Below are positions 23,340-32,349 of a stretch of DNA of 64,000 nt, in pieces. The notes below the pieces were generated by a model. That model saw only the letters and a program-made list of their open reading frames with translations, made no database searches and was not told where the DNA came from. Numbering within the stretch: position 1 is the first letter of the stretch; every line of letters begins with the position of its first letter. Origin of the DNA: Spartobacteria bacterium (GTDB lineage Bacteria; Verrucomicrobiota; Verrucomicrobiia; Chthoniobacterales; Chthoniobacteraceae); the NCBI GenBank assembly GCA_021324825.1, contig JAJPII010000010.1, positions 1 through 64,000 on the forward strand, written 5' to 3'. Both the position numbers and the translations under genes were made by a program.

Positions 23340-23399
23340 TTTCGAAATGGCGGGCGGATCGTACTAGAGACGCCGTTTCAAAAGGGCGAGACCCTTTCA

Positions 23400-23418
23400 T
23401 GGGTGACAGTGGGTGACA
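23400..23418 (+). repeat. Phased TGGGTGACA pair, right end of element B
   Basis: TGGGTGACA at 23,400 and 23,410, 10 bp apart, ~108 bp inside the right att core. It matches the pair at 2,362/2,373 at the left end, as expected for arm sites of one integrase. It lies in the leader of the TIR-APAZ gene. Confidence 0.6.
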
Positions 23419-23526
23419 GAGAAACTGACAAATGCCGAAAGTTTTCAGCGAAGCGTGCTCTGCCGCTACTGTATCATACTACGCTTGAAATCAGTGAGTT
23501 ACGTCAGAAACACTTAGGGAAAAGCA

Positions 23527-23601
<75 letters not shown>

Positions 23602-23730
23602 TTTCCCGTCTCATTCACCGCCTCGGTTGGCGTAGGATGGCATTATCCCGCCATTGGCGGTTGGGGGCAAGCAATCTTTCCCCAAGCGCCTCGACCCGGC
23701 CATTCCCGCGGTCCGGGACGTTTATTTTAT

Positions 23731-23880
23731 ATGCAGACATCGGATCAAATCGAAAAACTGCGGCCTCTGCCGCCTGTCGAATCGAAGGAAACGGGGGCGG
23801 CGGGCTATATCCTCCTATGGCTGTTGGGCGTGCCGATCCCGGTGCTGGCTCTGATTTTTCTTTTGCGGGGCTGTTCCTGA
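23731..23880 (+). CDS. Small membrane protein
   Basis: A 49-residue protein: polar N-terminus (MQTSDQIEKLRPLPPVES) and one membrane helix reading GYILLWLLGVPIPVLALIFL, ending LRGCS. This helix pattern (LLWLLGxPIPVL..FLLRGC) is known from small uncharacterised membrane proteins in many bacteria. Function unknown. First gene on the chromosomal side of the tRNA. Confidence 0.65.
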   Translation: MQTSDQIEKLRPLPPVESKETGAAGYILLWLLGVPIPVLALIFLLRGCS

Positions 23881-24022
23881 CGCGCCGCGCCCCCTAGGAG
23901 AAGGGTGATGCTTCGGCGGTTTAGGATGGAGTGTCTTCTTGCCCGCGCGGCGCGGTTTGGGCAACAATGCGTTCATGGTTTTTGCAGGGAAGCAAAATAT
24001 TCCAGGGTCAGGCCGGGAGGAG

Positions 24023-24826
24023 ATGGCACGCGTTGTGCGGCTCAGGCCATGGGTCTCTCTTATGTCTCGCGGATTTTTCGCTGCCGTTGTGTTTTTTCTT
24101 GCCGCGCGCGGCTGTGCGCAGAACGCGCAGATGGTGGCGCTGGTGCAGCATGGCGACGAGCAGGAGGGCCGCGCGGGCCCGCAGGCGGCGCTGGCGGATT
24201 TTCTCCAGGCGGAGGCGCTGGAGCCTAATAATGCGGCGGTGTTGGTGCGCATCGCCAAGGAGTATTCCGACTTGGCGGGCGGGACGAATCCGCGGCAGGA
24301 GGCGGAGCGGCTGGGGGAGACGGCTCTGGCTTATGCGAAGCGCGCGGTGTCGCTCGATCCCGGGTGTGCGAAGGCGCATCTTTGTCTTGCGGTTTGCTAT
24401 GGGAAGCTGACGGATTTCGCGGATAACAGGACGAAGATCGAGTACGCGAAGGTGACGAGGGATGAGGCGCTGAAGTCGCTCTCGCTGGATCCGAGCGATG
24501 ACTATGCGTACCACGTCCTGGGCCGCTGGAATTACGGGGTGGCGAATCTGAATCCGGTGGTGAAGCTGATCGCGCGATTGAGCTACGGGGGCCTGCCGGA
24601 GGCTTCCAACGAGGAGGCGGTCAAATATTTCAAGAAGGCGGCGGAATTGGCGCCGCAGCGGATCATTCATCACAATGAGCTGGCCCGCACTTACGTGGCG
24701 CTGGGCAGGAACGAGTTGGCTCGTAAAGAATGGCAGGCGGTGCTCGATCTGCCCGCGATCAACAAGGAGGACGAGGCGGCGAAGCGCGCGGCCCGGGAGG
24801 CGTTGCGGGCCGGGGGGAAGCAATGA
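24023..24826 (+). CDS. TPR-repeat protein, probably exported
   Basis: A 267-residue protein with an N-terminal signal-like segment (SRGFFAAVVFFLAARGCA) and several tetratricopeptide-type helices: AALADFLQAEALEPNNAAVL, ALAYAKRAVSLDPGCAKAHL, AVKYFKKAAELAPQRI. The pattern resembles the 'regulator of microtubule dynamics'-type TPR proteins seen in bacteria. Start uncertain between 24,023 and 24,062 (MSRGFF). Its stop overlaps the next gene (ATGA). Confidence 0.65.
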   Translation: MARVVRLRPWVSLMSRGFFAAVVFFLAARGCAQNAQMVALVQHGDEQEGRAGPQAALADFLQAEALEPNNAAVLVRIAKEYSDLAGGTNPRQEAERLGETALAYAKRAVSLDPGCAKAHLCLAVCYGKLTDFADNRTKIEYAKVTRDEALKSLSLDPSDDYAYHVLGRWNYGVANLNPVVKLIARLSYGGLPEASNEEAVKYFKKAAELAPQRIIHHNELARTYVALGRNELARKEWQAVLDLPAINKEDEAAKRAAREALRAGGKQ

Positions 24827-25365
24827 GGGGACGGCCTCCTTCCCCCGAACGCCATTTGGCGCGGATCGTTTTCACGACGTTCCTGCTGACGTTCATCGCC
24901 TCGCGGATCCTGGTCATCCTCATCATGACGCGGAAGATGCCGGACCTTTTTCTTCACATGGGCGGGACGCATGTCCACCATTTGAACTACGGCATATTCA
25001 CGCTGTCGGCGGTGGGCGCGATTTTGCTTTTCGCGGATGTGACGGAGAGGCAGAAGGAAATTTGCGCTGGGCTTTACGCTTTCGGCATGGCGCTTACGTT
25101 CGATGAATTCGGGATGTGGCTGCACCTGGGCGGCGGTTACTGGCAGCGGGCGAGTTTCGACGCGGTGGTCGTGGTGCTCGGCTTGTTCGGCCTGCTGGCG
25201 TTCGCGCCGGGCTTTTCGCGGATGAAGTCCCACCATTGGGCGACGGGGGCGGTGACGCTGGCAAGCGTGGGGCTTTTTTACTTCATGCTTTTCAAGTCGC
25301 TGCGGTTCGCGGGAACCCGCGTCGGCTCGCGGCTGGAGGAGATCGAGAAAAGCGGGCCGCAGTAA
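24823..25365 (+). CDS. Integral membrane protein, uncharacterised
   Basis: A 180-residue protein with about five membrane helices. A histidine cluster, MGGTHVHHLNYGIF, sits between the first two helices and a second one, MKSHHWATG, before the last, which could bind a metal. The family is not named to me. It is translationally coupled to the TPR gene before it (ATGA overlap at 24,823). Confidence 0.6.
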   Translation: MRGRPPSPERHLARIVFTTFLLTFIASRILVILIMTRKMPDLFLHMGGTHVHHLNYGIFTLSAVGAILLFADVTERQKEICAGLYAFGMALTFDEFGMWLHLGGGYWQRASFDAVVVVLGLFGLLAFAPGFSRMKSHHWATGAVTLASVGLFYFMLFKSLRFAGTRVGSRLEEIEKSGPQ

Positions 25366-25413
25366 GAATTTTACTGTTTCCCCCTTTGGACTCTGGCGTA
25401 CACTTGCGGTGCG

Positions 25414-26301
25414 ATGCGCCTTCCTTCCAAAGCGACTCTCGGGTTGATCCAGATGCGGTGTTCGCCGGCGCCGGAAGAGAATTTCGCGAGGGCCGTCGAG
25501 AAGATCCACGAGGCCGCGAGCCGCGGGGCGGGCATCATCTGCCTGCCGGAGCTTTTTCGCTCGCAGTATTTTTGCCAGACGGAGGATCACGCCCGTTTTG
25601 CGCTGGCGGAGGCGGTGCCCGGGCCTTCGACCGAGGCGCTCTCGGCTGTCGCGCGGGAGCGGGGCGTCGTCATCATCGCGTCGCTGTTCGAGAGGCGCGG
25701 GCCGGGCATTTATCACAATACGGCGGCGGTGCTGGATGCGGATGGCGCGTACCTCGGCAAGTACCGCAAGATGCACATCCCCGATGATCCGCTCTACTAC
25801 GAGAAGTTTTATTTCACGCCGGGCGATCTCGGTTTCCGCGCGTGGGATACGGCGCGCGGCAAGGCGGGCGTGTGCGTGTGCTGGGACCAGTGGTACCCGG
25901 AGGCCGCGCGGCTGACGGCGATGCGGGGCGCGGAGATGCTTTTTTACCCGACGGCGATTGGGTGGCACCCTTCGGAGCGCGAGCAATTCGGCGAGCAGCA
26001 GCACGACGCGTGGGAGACGATCCAGCGCGGGCACGCGATTGCCAACGGTTGTTACGTCGCCGTGCCGAACCGCGTGGGCCATGAGACGGCAAACGGCGGG
26101 GCGGGCATTGTTTTCTGGGGACAGAGCTTTATATGCGATCCGGCGGGGAAGATCATCGCGAAGGCGAGCGCGGAGCGCGAGGAGGTGCTCGTGGCGGAGA
26201 TCGACCTGGCGCGCGTGGAGGAACAGCGCACGCATTGGCCGTTTTTTCGCGACCGCAGGATTGACGCTTACGAAGGACTCGGAAAACGTTTCTTGGACTA
26301 G
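25414..26301 (+). CDS. aguB: N-carbamoylputrescine amidase
   Basis: A 295-residue nitrilase-family hydrolase that releases CO2 and ammonia from N-carbamoylputrescine to give putrescine. The catalytic triad is visible: Glu46 (CLPELF), Lys119 (GKYRKMHIP) and Cys156 (CVCWDQWYPE). AFAWYPxAIG-type motif present as LFYPTAIGWHP. It is followed 8 bp later by the agmatine deiminase gene, which makes its substrate, so the two form the agmatine-to-putrescine route in the cytoplasm. Confidence 0.92.
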   Translation: MRLPSKATLGLIQMRCSPAPEENFARAVEKIHEAASRGAGIICLPELFRSQYFCQTEDHARFALAEAVPGPSTEALSAVARERGVVIIASLFERRGPGIYHNTAAVLDADGAYLGKYRKMHIPDDPLYYEKFYFTPGDLGFRAWDTARGKAGVCVCWDQWYPEAARLTAMRGAEMLFYPTAIGWHPSEREQFGEQQHDAWETIQRGHAIANGCYVAVPNRVGHETANGGAGIVFWGQSFICDPAGKIIAKASAEREEVLVAEIDLARVEEQRTHWPFFRDRRIDAYEGLGKRFLD

Positions 26302-26309
26302 GAGACCCC

Positions 26310-27380
26310 ATGGAAGCCGTCGCCGCCACGGAAGAAAAGACGCCAGCCGCAATGGGTTTCCATATGCCGGCGGAGTGGGAGCCGCATGAAGCGACCTGGA
26401 TTTCGTGGCCGCGTGCGGAAGGGATCAGCTTTCCCGATTCGTACGACGCGATTACGCCCGTCCTGGCGAAGATGGTGAAGGTCCTGGTCGATTCGGAGAA
26501 GGTCTGCATCAACGTCAACGACGCCGGCCAGGAGGAGGAAGTGCGGGCGTATCTGGCGCGGGAGGGGGTGCCGATGGAGCGCGTCTCTTTTTTCCCGATC
26601 CGCACGAATGAACCGTGGTGCCGCGACCACGGCCCCATCTTCCTCGTCCGCTCCGCGGAGCCGAAGCTTGCGGTGGTGGATTGGGATTACAACGCGTGGG
26701 GGTGGAAATACCCGCCTTTCGACCTGGATGACGAAGTGCCCGCGCGTGTCGCCGAGCAGTTGAACCTCCCGCGTTTCCGCCCTGGAATGGTGCTGGAAGG
26801 AGGGTCGATCGATGTGAACGGGGCGGGCACTCTGCTGACAACGAAGTCGTGCCTCTTGAACCCGAATCGCAACCCCGACCTTACGAAAGCCGACATCGAA
26901 CAGCGGCTGCGGGATTTCCTCGGCGTGACGCAGATTCTCTGGCTGGGCGACGGCATCGAGGGCGATGACACCGACGGCCACATCGACGACGTGACCCGTT
27001 TCGTCAGCCGCACGAAAGTCGTGACCGCTATCGAGGAAGACCCTGAGGACCCGAACCACCTCCCCTTGCAGGAGAACCTGGCAAAACTGCGCTGCATGCA
27101 CGCCGAGGACGGCGCGCCGCTGGAAGTGTTGACGCTTCCCATGCCCGCCAAAATCGTGCGCGAAGGGCGGCGGCTCCCCGCGAGTTACGCGAATTTCTAC
27201 ATCGGGAACAACGTCGTCCTGCTTCCCTCCTTCTCGGACAACCACGACGCCTGGGCGACGGGTGTTCTGCGCGTGGCATTCCCGAAGCACGTCATCGCGC
27301 CGATCGACTGCCGCGAGTTGATCTGGGGTCTCGGGGCGTTCCATTGCCTCACCCAGCAGCAGCCATGCGTTTCCTTATAG
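26310..27380 (+). CDS. aguA: Agmatine deiminase
   Basis: A 356-residue peptidylarginine-deiminase-type enzyme converting agmatine to N-carbamoylputrescine and ammonia. Seen: MPAEWEPHEATWISWP, WCRDHGPIF, LEGGSIDVNG, DDTDGHIDDVTRF, NFYIGN and the nucleophile Cys346 in GLGAFHCLTQQQP. It overlaps the next gene by 16 bp and pairs with aguB upstream. Confidence 0.93.
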   Translation: MEAVAATEEKTPAAMGFHMPAEWEPHEATWISWPRAEGISFPDSYDAITPVLAKMVKVLVDSEKVCINVNDAGQEEEVRAYLAREGVPMERVSFFPIRTNEPWCRDHGPIFLVRSAEPKLAVVDWDYNAWGWKYPPFDLDDEVPARVAEQLNLPRFRPGMVLEGGSIDVNGAGTLLTTKSCLLNPNRNPDLTKADIEQRLRDFLGVTQILWLGDGIEGDDTDGHIDDVTRFVSRTKVVTAIEEDPEDPNHLPLQENLAKLRCMHAEDGAPLEVLTLPMPAKIVREGRRLPASYANFYIGNNVVLLPSFSDNHDAWATGVLRVAFPKHVIAPIDCRELIWGLGAFHCLTQQQPCVSL

Positions 27381-28651
27381 CGGCGCTGCTGCTCGCGGCG
27401 GGGAGCGCCCAAGGAGCGCCTGCGCCCGCCAGACCGCTCGATCCCATCGTGCAAGCAGGCGATTTGTGGGAAGCGGCTCCGGCGGGATTGAAGCCGGACC
27501 TCGGCTTCCGCTGGACATCCGCCGCGCGGGAAGCCATCCAGACGATGGCTCCGGGCCTCAGCCTTTTCGGCGTCCCTGTCACCGCCGCCGTCCTGCGGTT
27601 CCAGGCCGGCAAACCGAAGGAAATCGACATCCTGTTTTACGACCGGGGCGATAACGGAGATCTCTCGAGGGACGACTTCGACGCGTTGCTGAAAAAGTGC
27701 GAGGACGCGGTCTCCGCGTTTTCAAAGACAACGCCGGCGCCGAGGAGCAAGGATGCCGCCAGCGCCGTGAAGGCCGAGATGGAGAACTGGACGACGCCGG
27801 GCGCGAAATTCCTTTTGGAGTATAGCAGCATCAAGGAGGTCAAGTCGCGGGACATTCCGTTCCGCGCCGAGTTCATCCGGCTCGCGATTACGCCGGTGGA
27901 AAAGCCGCGCGGCCTGCTGGAGGAGGCGCTCGCCAGCGACAACAAGGGCGGCTTCTCAGGCCCTTCGCATGTGAAGAAGGAGCCTTCGGGCGATGTCCTC
28001 ATCGAAGGCGTCCCGATGGTCGACCAGGGGCGGAAGGGGTATTGCGTGGTGGCGAGCGCGGAGCGGGTGCTGCGTTACTACGGCCAAAAGGTTGACCAGA
28101 ATGAACTGGCGGAGATCGCCGATTCCTCCGCGCAACGGGGGACAAGTTTCAGCGCGATGTTCGATGCATTGAAGAAACTGACCGCCCGCCTGCGGATAAA
28201 AACGAGGGTCGAGATCCCCTTCGATTTTGAGACGCTGCAAGCCCTGGCAACCGAGTACAACCGAGCGGCGAAAAAAGGGAGGCGCGCCAACGAGATCGAC
28301 ATCCACGGACCCGACTCGGACGCGGCGTCCCTGTATCGCGAGATGAATTTCGACATCCTCCGGGAAGCCCGCGCGAAGAAGCCCTCCGAACTGGAGCGCT
28401 TCCGGAAACTCGTCGAGAACCGCGTGGATGAAGGCATACCGCTTCTCTGGAGCTGCATGGTCGGCCTCGCGCCGGAGACGCCGCCCATCCACGGTTTTGG
28501 AGGCCACATGCGGCTCATCATCGGCTATAATGAGAACGCGAAGGAAATCCTGTATTCGGACTCGTGGGGGCCGGGGCACGAGCTAAAGCGGATGCCCGCC
28601 GCCGACGCCTGGGCCATCACCACCGGAGTCAGCACCATCGCGCCACTATGA
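27365..28651 (+). CDS. Exported C39-like cysteine peptidase domain protein
   Basis: A 428-residue protein with a signal peptide (MRFLIAALLLAAGSAQGAPA). The second half is papain-like of the C39 type: GVPMVDQGRKGYCVVASAER carries the candidate nucleophile Cys, and GGHMRLIIGYN the histidine, followed by YSDSWG. The first half is unassigned. Predicted to work outside the cytoplasm, substrate unknown. Start chosen for the signal peptide; it overlaps aguA by 16 bp and hemB by 4 bp. Confidence 0.7.
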   Translation: MRFLIAALLLAAGSAQGAPAPARPLDPIVQAGDLWEAAPAGLKPDLGFRWTSAAREAIQTMAPGLSLFGVPVTAAVLRFQAGKPKEIDILFYDRGDNGDLSRDDFDALLKKCEDAVSAFSKTTPAPRSKDAASAVKAEMENWTTPGAKFLLEYSSIKEVKSRDIPFRAEFIRLAITPVEKPRGLLEEALASDNKGGFSGPSHVKKEPSGDVLIEGVPMVDQGRKGYCVVASAERVLRYYGQKVDQNELAEIADSSAQRGTSFSAMFDALKKLTARLRIKTRVEIPFDFETLQALATEYNRAAKKGRRANEIDIHGPDSDAASLYREMNFDILREARAKKPSELERFRKLVENRVDEGIPLLWSCMVGLAPETPPIHGFGGHMRLIIGYNENAKEILYSDSWGPGHELKRMPAADAWAITTGVSTIAPL

Positions 28652-29616
28652 AAAACCGCCCACGCCGGCTCCGCTCCTCGGCTCCCCTGCGCGATCTCGT
28701 GCGCGAATCGACACTGCACGCGAAGGACTTCATCCTGCCGCTCTTCGTCAGTGAGAAAATCACCGCGAAAACGCCCGTGGCGAGCATGCCGGGCGTTTTC
28801 CAGTTTACCGTGGAAGAACTCGTGCCTCACGCGTTGGAAGCGGCCGAAGCGGGCATCCGGAGCGTCCTTCTCTTCGGGATTCCCGGCGAGAAGAACGAGA
28901 CCGCCGCGCAGGCTTACGCGGAGAAGGGAGTCATCCAGCGCACCGTGCGGGCGTTAAAGAAGGAAGCGCCCGGCCTCATCGTCCTAACGGATGTATGCCT
29001 GTGCGAATACATGAGCCACGGGCATTGCGGCGTGCTGGCTTCGGACCGCATCCTCAATGACGAGTCCCTTCCCCTGCTCGCCAAGACGGCGCTCTCGCAC
29101 GCCGCGGCGGGGGCGGACATCGTGGCGCCAAGCGATATGATGGACGGGCGGGTGGCGGCGATCCGTTCCGCGCTGGACGACGGCGGATTCCAGAACACCG
29201 TCATCATGAGCTACGCGGCGAAGTTTTGCTCCGCGTTCTACGGCCCGTTTCGCGAAGCGGCGGAAAGCGCGCCGGCGATTGGCGACCGCCGTTCGTACCA
29301 GATGGACGCGGCCAACGGACGCGAAGCCTTGCGCGAAGTGGAGCAGGACATACGCGAAGCCGCGGACATGATCCTGGTGAAGCCCGGGCTGCCGTACCTG
29401 GACATCCTCTGGCGAGTGAAGGAACGCTTCCAGATGCCCACCGCCGTCTACAATGTGAGCGGCGAGTACGCGATGATAAAGGCCGCCGCGGCCAACGGCT
29501 GGTTGAATGAACGCGAGACCGTTTTGGAAACCATGACCGCGTTCAAGCGGGCCGGCGCGGACTTGATCGTGACGTACTGGGCGCGGGAGATGCTGGATTG
29601 GCTGCGGGCGGGTTGA
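28648..29616 (+). CDS. hemB: Delta-aminolevulinic acid dehydratase (porphobilinogen synthase)
   Basis: A 322-residue enzyme joining two 5-aminolevulinates to porphobilinogen in haem synthesis. Zinc-type cysteines Cys117, Cys119 and Cys127 (DVCLCEYMSHGHCGVL), the substrate-binding lysine segments SYAAKFCSAFYGPF and MILVKPGLPYLDI, and APSDMMDGRV are present. ATGA overlap with the peptidase gene upstream. Confidence 0.95.
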   Translation: MKNRPRRLRSSAPLRDLVRESTLHAKDFILPLFVSEKITAKTPVASMPGVFQFTVEELVPHALEAAEAGIRSVLLFGIPGEKNETAAQAYAEKGVIQRTVRALKKEAPGLIVLTDVCLCEYMSHGHCGVLASDRILNDESLPLLAKTALSHAAAGADIVAPSDMMDGRVAAIRSALDDGGFQNTVIMSYAAKFCSAFYGPFREAAESAPAIGDRRSYQMDAANGREALREVEQDIREAADMILVKPGLPYLDILWRVKERFQMPTAVYNVSGEYAMIKAAAANGWLNERETVLETMTAFKRAGADLIVTYWAREMLDWLRAG

Positions 29617-29641
29617 CACAAGGCGCCCTCGCCCGTACCAT
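29613..29641 (+). promoter_or_regulatory. Candidate sigma-70 promoter for gcvT-gcvH
   Basis: TTGACA at 29,613 and TACCAT at 29,636 with a 17-bp spacer. The expected transcription start is only a few bases before the gcvT ATG at 29,650, so the message would be almost leaderless. The -35 box overlaps the hemB stop codon. Confidence 0.5.
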
Positions 29642-29649
29642 CGCCGCGG

Positions 29650-30738
29650 ATGCCCGAATCCAAGAAAACCCCGCTCTACGACGAACACGTGCGGCACGGC
29701 GCCCGGATGGTCGAGTTCTCCGGCTGGATGATGCCCGTGCAGTACTCCGGCATCGTGGATGAACACCATACCGTGCGCAAGGCGGTGGGCGTCTTTGACA
29801 TATCGCACATGGGGCAGATCCACGTCTCGGGCGGGGGCGCGCGGGACTGGCTCAACCACCTGCTGACGAACAACGTCGAGCGCATCGGCAAGGGCGAGAG
29901 CCAATACACCTTCCTCCTGAATGAAGAGGGGGGCGTCATCGACGACCTCATCGTTTACCATTACGACGAGGACGCGTATTTGCTGGTCGTCAACGCCTCC
30001 ATGACGACGACGGACTTTGAATGGATGCAGGCTCACGCGCGGGCCGGGGTCGAACTGGAAAACCGGAGCGCCAGTTTTGCGGGTCTCGCCGTGCAAGGCC
30101 CGAAGTCCGTGCAGCTCTTCGACCTCTTTTTCGGCCCCACTGTGTCGCGGCCCGCCCGCAATGAGATACGCCTGGTGAACCACGGCGGCAAACCGCTCTA
30201 TGTCTCCAGCACCGGCTATACGGGGGAAAACGGGTTTGAGATATTTTTCCCCGCCGAATTCGCCGCCGCCGTCTGGAATGAAATCCTGGAGCGCGGCGCC
30301 GAGCTTGGCATAAAGCCGTGCGGGCTGGGCGCGCGGGACACTCTTCGCCTGGAGATGTGCTATCCCTTGAACGGCTCCGACCTCTCGCCGACCCGCACGC
30401 CGCTCGAAGCCGGCCTCTCGATTTTCGTGGACCTCGAGAAGCCCGGTTTTATCGGCAGGGAACCGCTCTTGAAACAGCGCCAGGAAGGGGTCAAGGAGCG
30501 CCTGGTTCCGTTCAAGATGAAAGACAAGGGACCGCCGCCGCGGGCGCATTACGCCGTTTTCAAAGACGGCGCACGCATCGGCGAGATCGCCAGCGGCGCG
30601 CTGTCGCCGACTTTGAATATAGGCATCGGGATGGCCTATGTGCCCGCCAGGTTCGCGCGCATCAACGAAGAGATAGAGATAGACATCCGCGGCAGGAGAT
30701 ACCCCGCCGCCATCGAAAAGAAACCCCTGCACCGATGA
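29650..30738 (+). CDS. gcvT: Glycine cleavage system T protein (aminomethyltransferase)
   Basis: A 362-residue folate-dependent enzyme of the glycine cleavage complex: it moves the methylene group from lipoyl-GcvH to tetrahydrofolate and releases ammonia. Seen: PLYDEHVRHGARMVEFSGW, the catalytic-type region FDISHMGQI, YTGENGFEI and the C-terminal barrel (RAHYAVFKDGARIGEIASG). Overlaps gcvH as ATGA; the P protein gene is not in the window. Confidence 0.94.
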   Translation: MPESKKTPLYDEHVRHGARMVEFSGWMMPVQYSGIVDEHHTVRKAVGVFDISHMGQIHVSGGGARDWLNHLLTNNVERIGKGESQYTFLLNEEGGVIDDLIVYHYDEDAYLLVVNASMTTTDFEWMQAHARAGVELENRSASFAGLAVQGPKSVQLFDLFFGPTVSRPARNEIRLVNHGGKPLYVSSTGYTGENGFEIFFPAEFAAAVWNEILERGAELGIKPCGLGARDTLRLEMCYPLNGSDLSPTRTPLEAGLSIFVDLEKPGFIGREPLLKQRQEGVKERLVPFKMKDKGPPPRAHYAVFKDGARIGEIASGALSPTLNIGIGMAYVPARFARINEEIEIDIRGRRYPAAIEKKPLHR

Positions 30739-31133
30739 ATGTTCCAGACGATTTGCAATACGCTCCCACGCACGAATGGCTGCGCATGGAAGGCGAGACC
30801 GCCACGGTAGGCATAACCGACCACGCCCAGGCCGAGTTGACCGACATCGTGTATGTCGAGCTTCCGAAGGCCGGCGCGGCCGTCACGCCGAAACAGGCGG
30901 TGGCCGTGGTGGAATCCGTGAAAGCCGCGAGCGACATCTATTCACCCATCGGCGGCACGATCACCGAGGTGAACCAAGCCCTGGAATCGAGCCCGGGCCT
31001 GGTTAACACCGACCCCTACGGCGAGGGATGGCTCTACCGCATCCGCATCGAAGCAGGCGAAGAACTGGAAGTCCTGATGGACCCGGCCTCCTACCGCAAG
31101 CAGATCGCCAGCGCGGGCGATGCTTCCGTATAG
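30735..31133 (+). CDS. gcvH: Glycine cleavage system H protein
   Basis: A 132-residue lipoyl carrier. The lipoylation lysine is Lys63 in VVESVKAASDIYSP, with the family-typical Y-THEW at the start (YAPTHEWLR) and GITDHAQAELTDIVYVELP. Shuttles the aminomethyl group between P, T and L proteins. Its last 43 bp overlap the 3' end of the convergent gene at 31,091. Confidence 0.95.
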   Translation: MNVPDDLQYAPTHEWLRMEGETATVGITDHAQAELTDIVYVELPKAGAAVTPKQAVAVVESVKAASDIYSPIGGTITEVNQALESSPGLVNTDPYGEGWLYRIRIEAGEELEVLMDPASYRKQIASAGDASV

Positions 31134-31570
31134 ACGTCGCCGGGATTGAGCGCCTCCGCACCGTTCCGAAGCATGGGTTCGATGGCGGCGAGTTGTGTGT
31201 TGAGGAAGCGGTCGACGGCCCTCGTCACCAGATCAACGAAAGCTCGCAACGGGGACTCCGCGGTGTAATCCATGGTTAGCGTAACTTCTGTCAATCGCTC
31301 CTTTATCGCGGTAAACTCGATCATCCCGACGACCGCCACATTTCCGTGGCAGGAATGGAACAGGATTTCTCCGCCCGGAGAGGGGAGTTCCTCGATCTGC
31401 ACTTCCACGGCCACCCCCATGCCGGCATTGAAGGCGATCTCCATTTTCCCGTCCGCGAAGTCCACCCTGTTCAACCCTTCCCAGTTGCGGCGATAAGTGA
31501 GTTGGGACGCGAGCCTTCTCCTGGTTTCCTCGGGCGTCCGGTCAACGTGAAGCGACTTTTGAATAAACAT
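31091..31570 (-). CDS. SRPBCC-type (START-like) small protein
   Basis: A 159-residue protein with the layout of the SRPBCC ligand-binding fold: an early helix (TPEETRRRLASQLTYRRNWE), beta strands around MEIAFNAGMGVAVEVQIEEL and LTEVTLTMDYTAES, and a long C-terminal helix (AFVDLVTRAVDRFLNTQLA). Start at 31,570 (MFIQKSLHVDRT); a longer frame begins at 31,597. Ligand unknown. It overlaps gcvH tail to tail by 43 bp. Confidence 0.55.
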   Translation of the reverse strand: MFIQKSLHVDRTPEETRRRLASQLTYRRNWEGLNRVDFADGKMEIAFNAGMGVAVEVQIEELPSPGGEILFHSCHGNVAVVGMIEFTAIKERLTEVTLTMDYTAESPLRAFVDLVTRAVDRFLNTQLAAIEPMLRNGAEALNPGDVYTEASPALAICLR

Positions 31571-31683
31571 AGTGACTTCCGTCTTAGCAACGCCCATGCC
31601 GAAGGGCGTTTTACAGAGAGAACCCGGCGGCCTACCCCCGCCCAGTTGTCCAAAACACGAACACTAGTGTCAGAAATAAAACA

Positions 31684-32310
31684 CTACACGATGCCCAATG
31701 AAAGAGCCTTCTGACCCGCCTTGATCTCGAAAAGGACGGGCGCCTCCAATAACTCTTCGAGAATAGCCCGATTTACGGCTGTAGCTTCGTCTTCTTCAGC
31801 TGCATCGGCGTGGTTCAGGATGATGCCGCCGCACTGCAAACCATCGGCCACGATCCGTTCGACCGTCAATACGGTGTGATTCAACGCCCCAAGGCGATTC
31901 CGCACCACGACCAGAACCGGCAGGCCAAACTCCCGCGCGAGGTCGCTCATGAAGAGCCCCTTCGCAACCGGAACCCGCCAGCCGCCCACGCCTTCGACCA
32001 GGAGGGAGCGATGCGTTCCGCGCAATCTCGCGAAGGCGCTCCGGATCGCTCCGGGATTGACCGCTCCTTTCTCGAGGCGCTCCGTTGCGTAAGGGGCGGC
32101 GGGCATCGGCAGCCAGACGGGGTTTATCTCATCCAGGGTGTAACCGCCGCCGGAAGCTTCGAGGAGCGATTCCGCATCCGAGCGTCCCCCGCAGCAGATC
32201 GGCTTCATCCCCACCGTATCGAAGCCGGCCCGGCGCAAGCTCCGCACCAGGAGGCATGTCACATAGGTTTTGCCAACGCCCGTATCCGTGCCGGTGATGA
32301 AGTAGTTCAT
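31684..32310 (-). CDS. bioD: Dethiobiotin synthetase
   Basis: A 208-residue P-loop ligase that closes the ureido ring of dethiobiotin with CO2 and ATP. Seen: FITGTDTGVGKTYV (P-loop), GMKPICCGG, the substrate region LLVEGVGGWRVPV and VVVRNRLGALNHTVL, IILNH. The start at 32,310 gives the family N-terminus; the open frame upstream is antisense to tsaD. No other biotin gene is adjacent. Confidence 0.92.
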   Translation of the reverse strand: MNYFITGTDTGVGKTYVTCLLVRSLRRAGFDTVGMKPICCGGRSDAESLLEASGGGYTLDEINPVWLPMPAAPYATERLEKGAVNPGAIRSAFARLRGTHRSLLVEGVGGWRVPVAKGLFMSDLAREFGLPVLVVVRNRLGALNHTVLTVERIVADGLQCGGIILNHADAAEEDEATAVNRAILEELLEAPVLFEIKAGQKALSLGIV

Positions 32311-32349
32311 CGCTTGCCAACCTATACGAATTCGGGGAAAGAGAAGAGC

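Noticed and set aside
29617-29649. Glycine riboswitch before gcvT
   Set aside because: Only about 33 bp separate hemB and gcvT, far too little for the aptamer.
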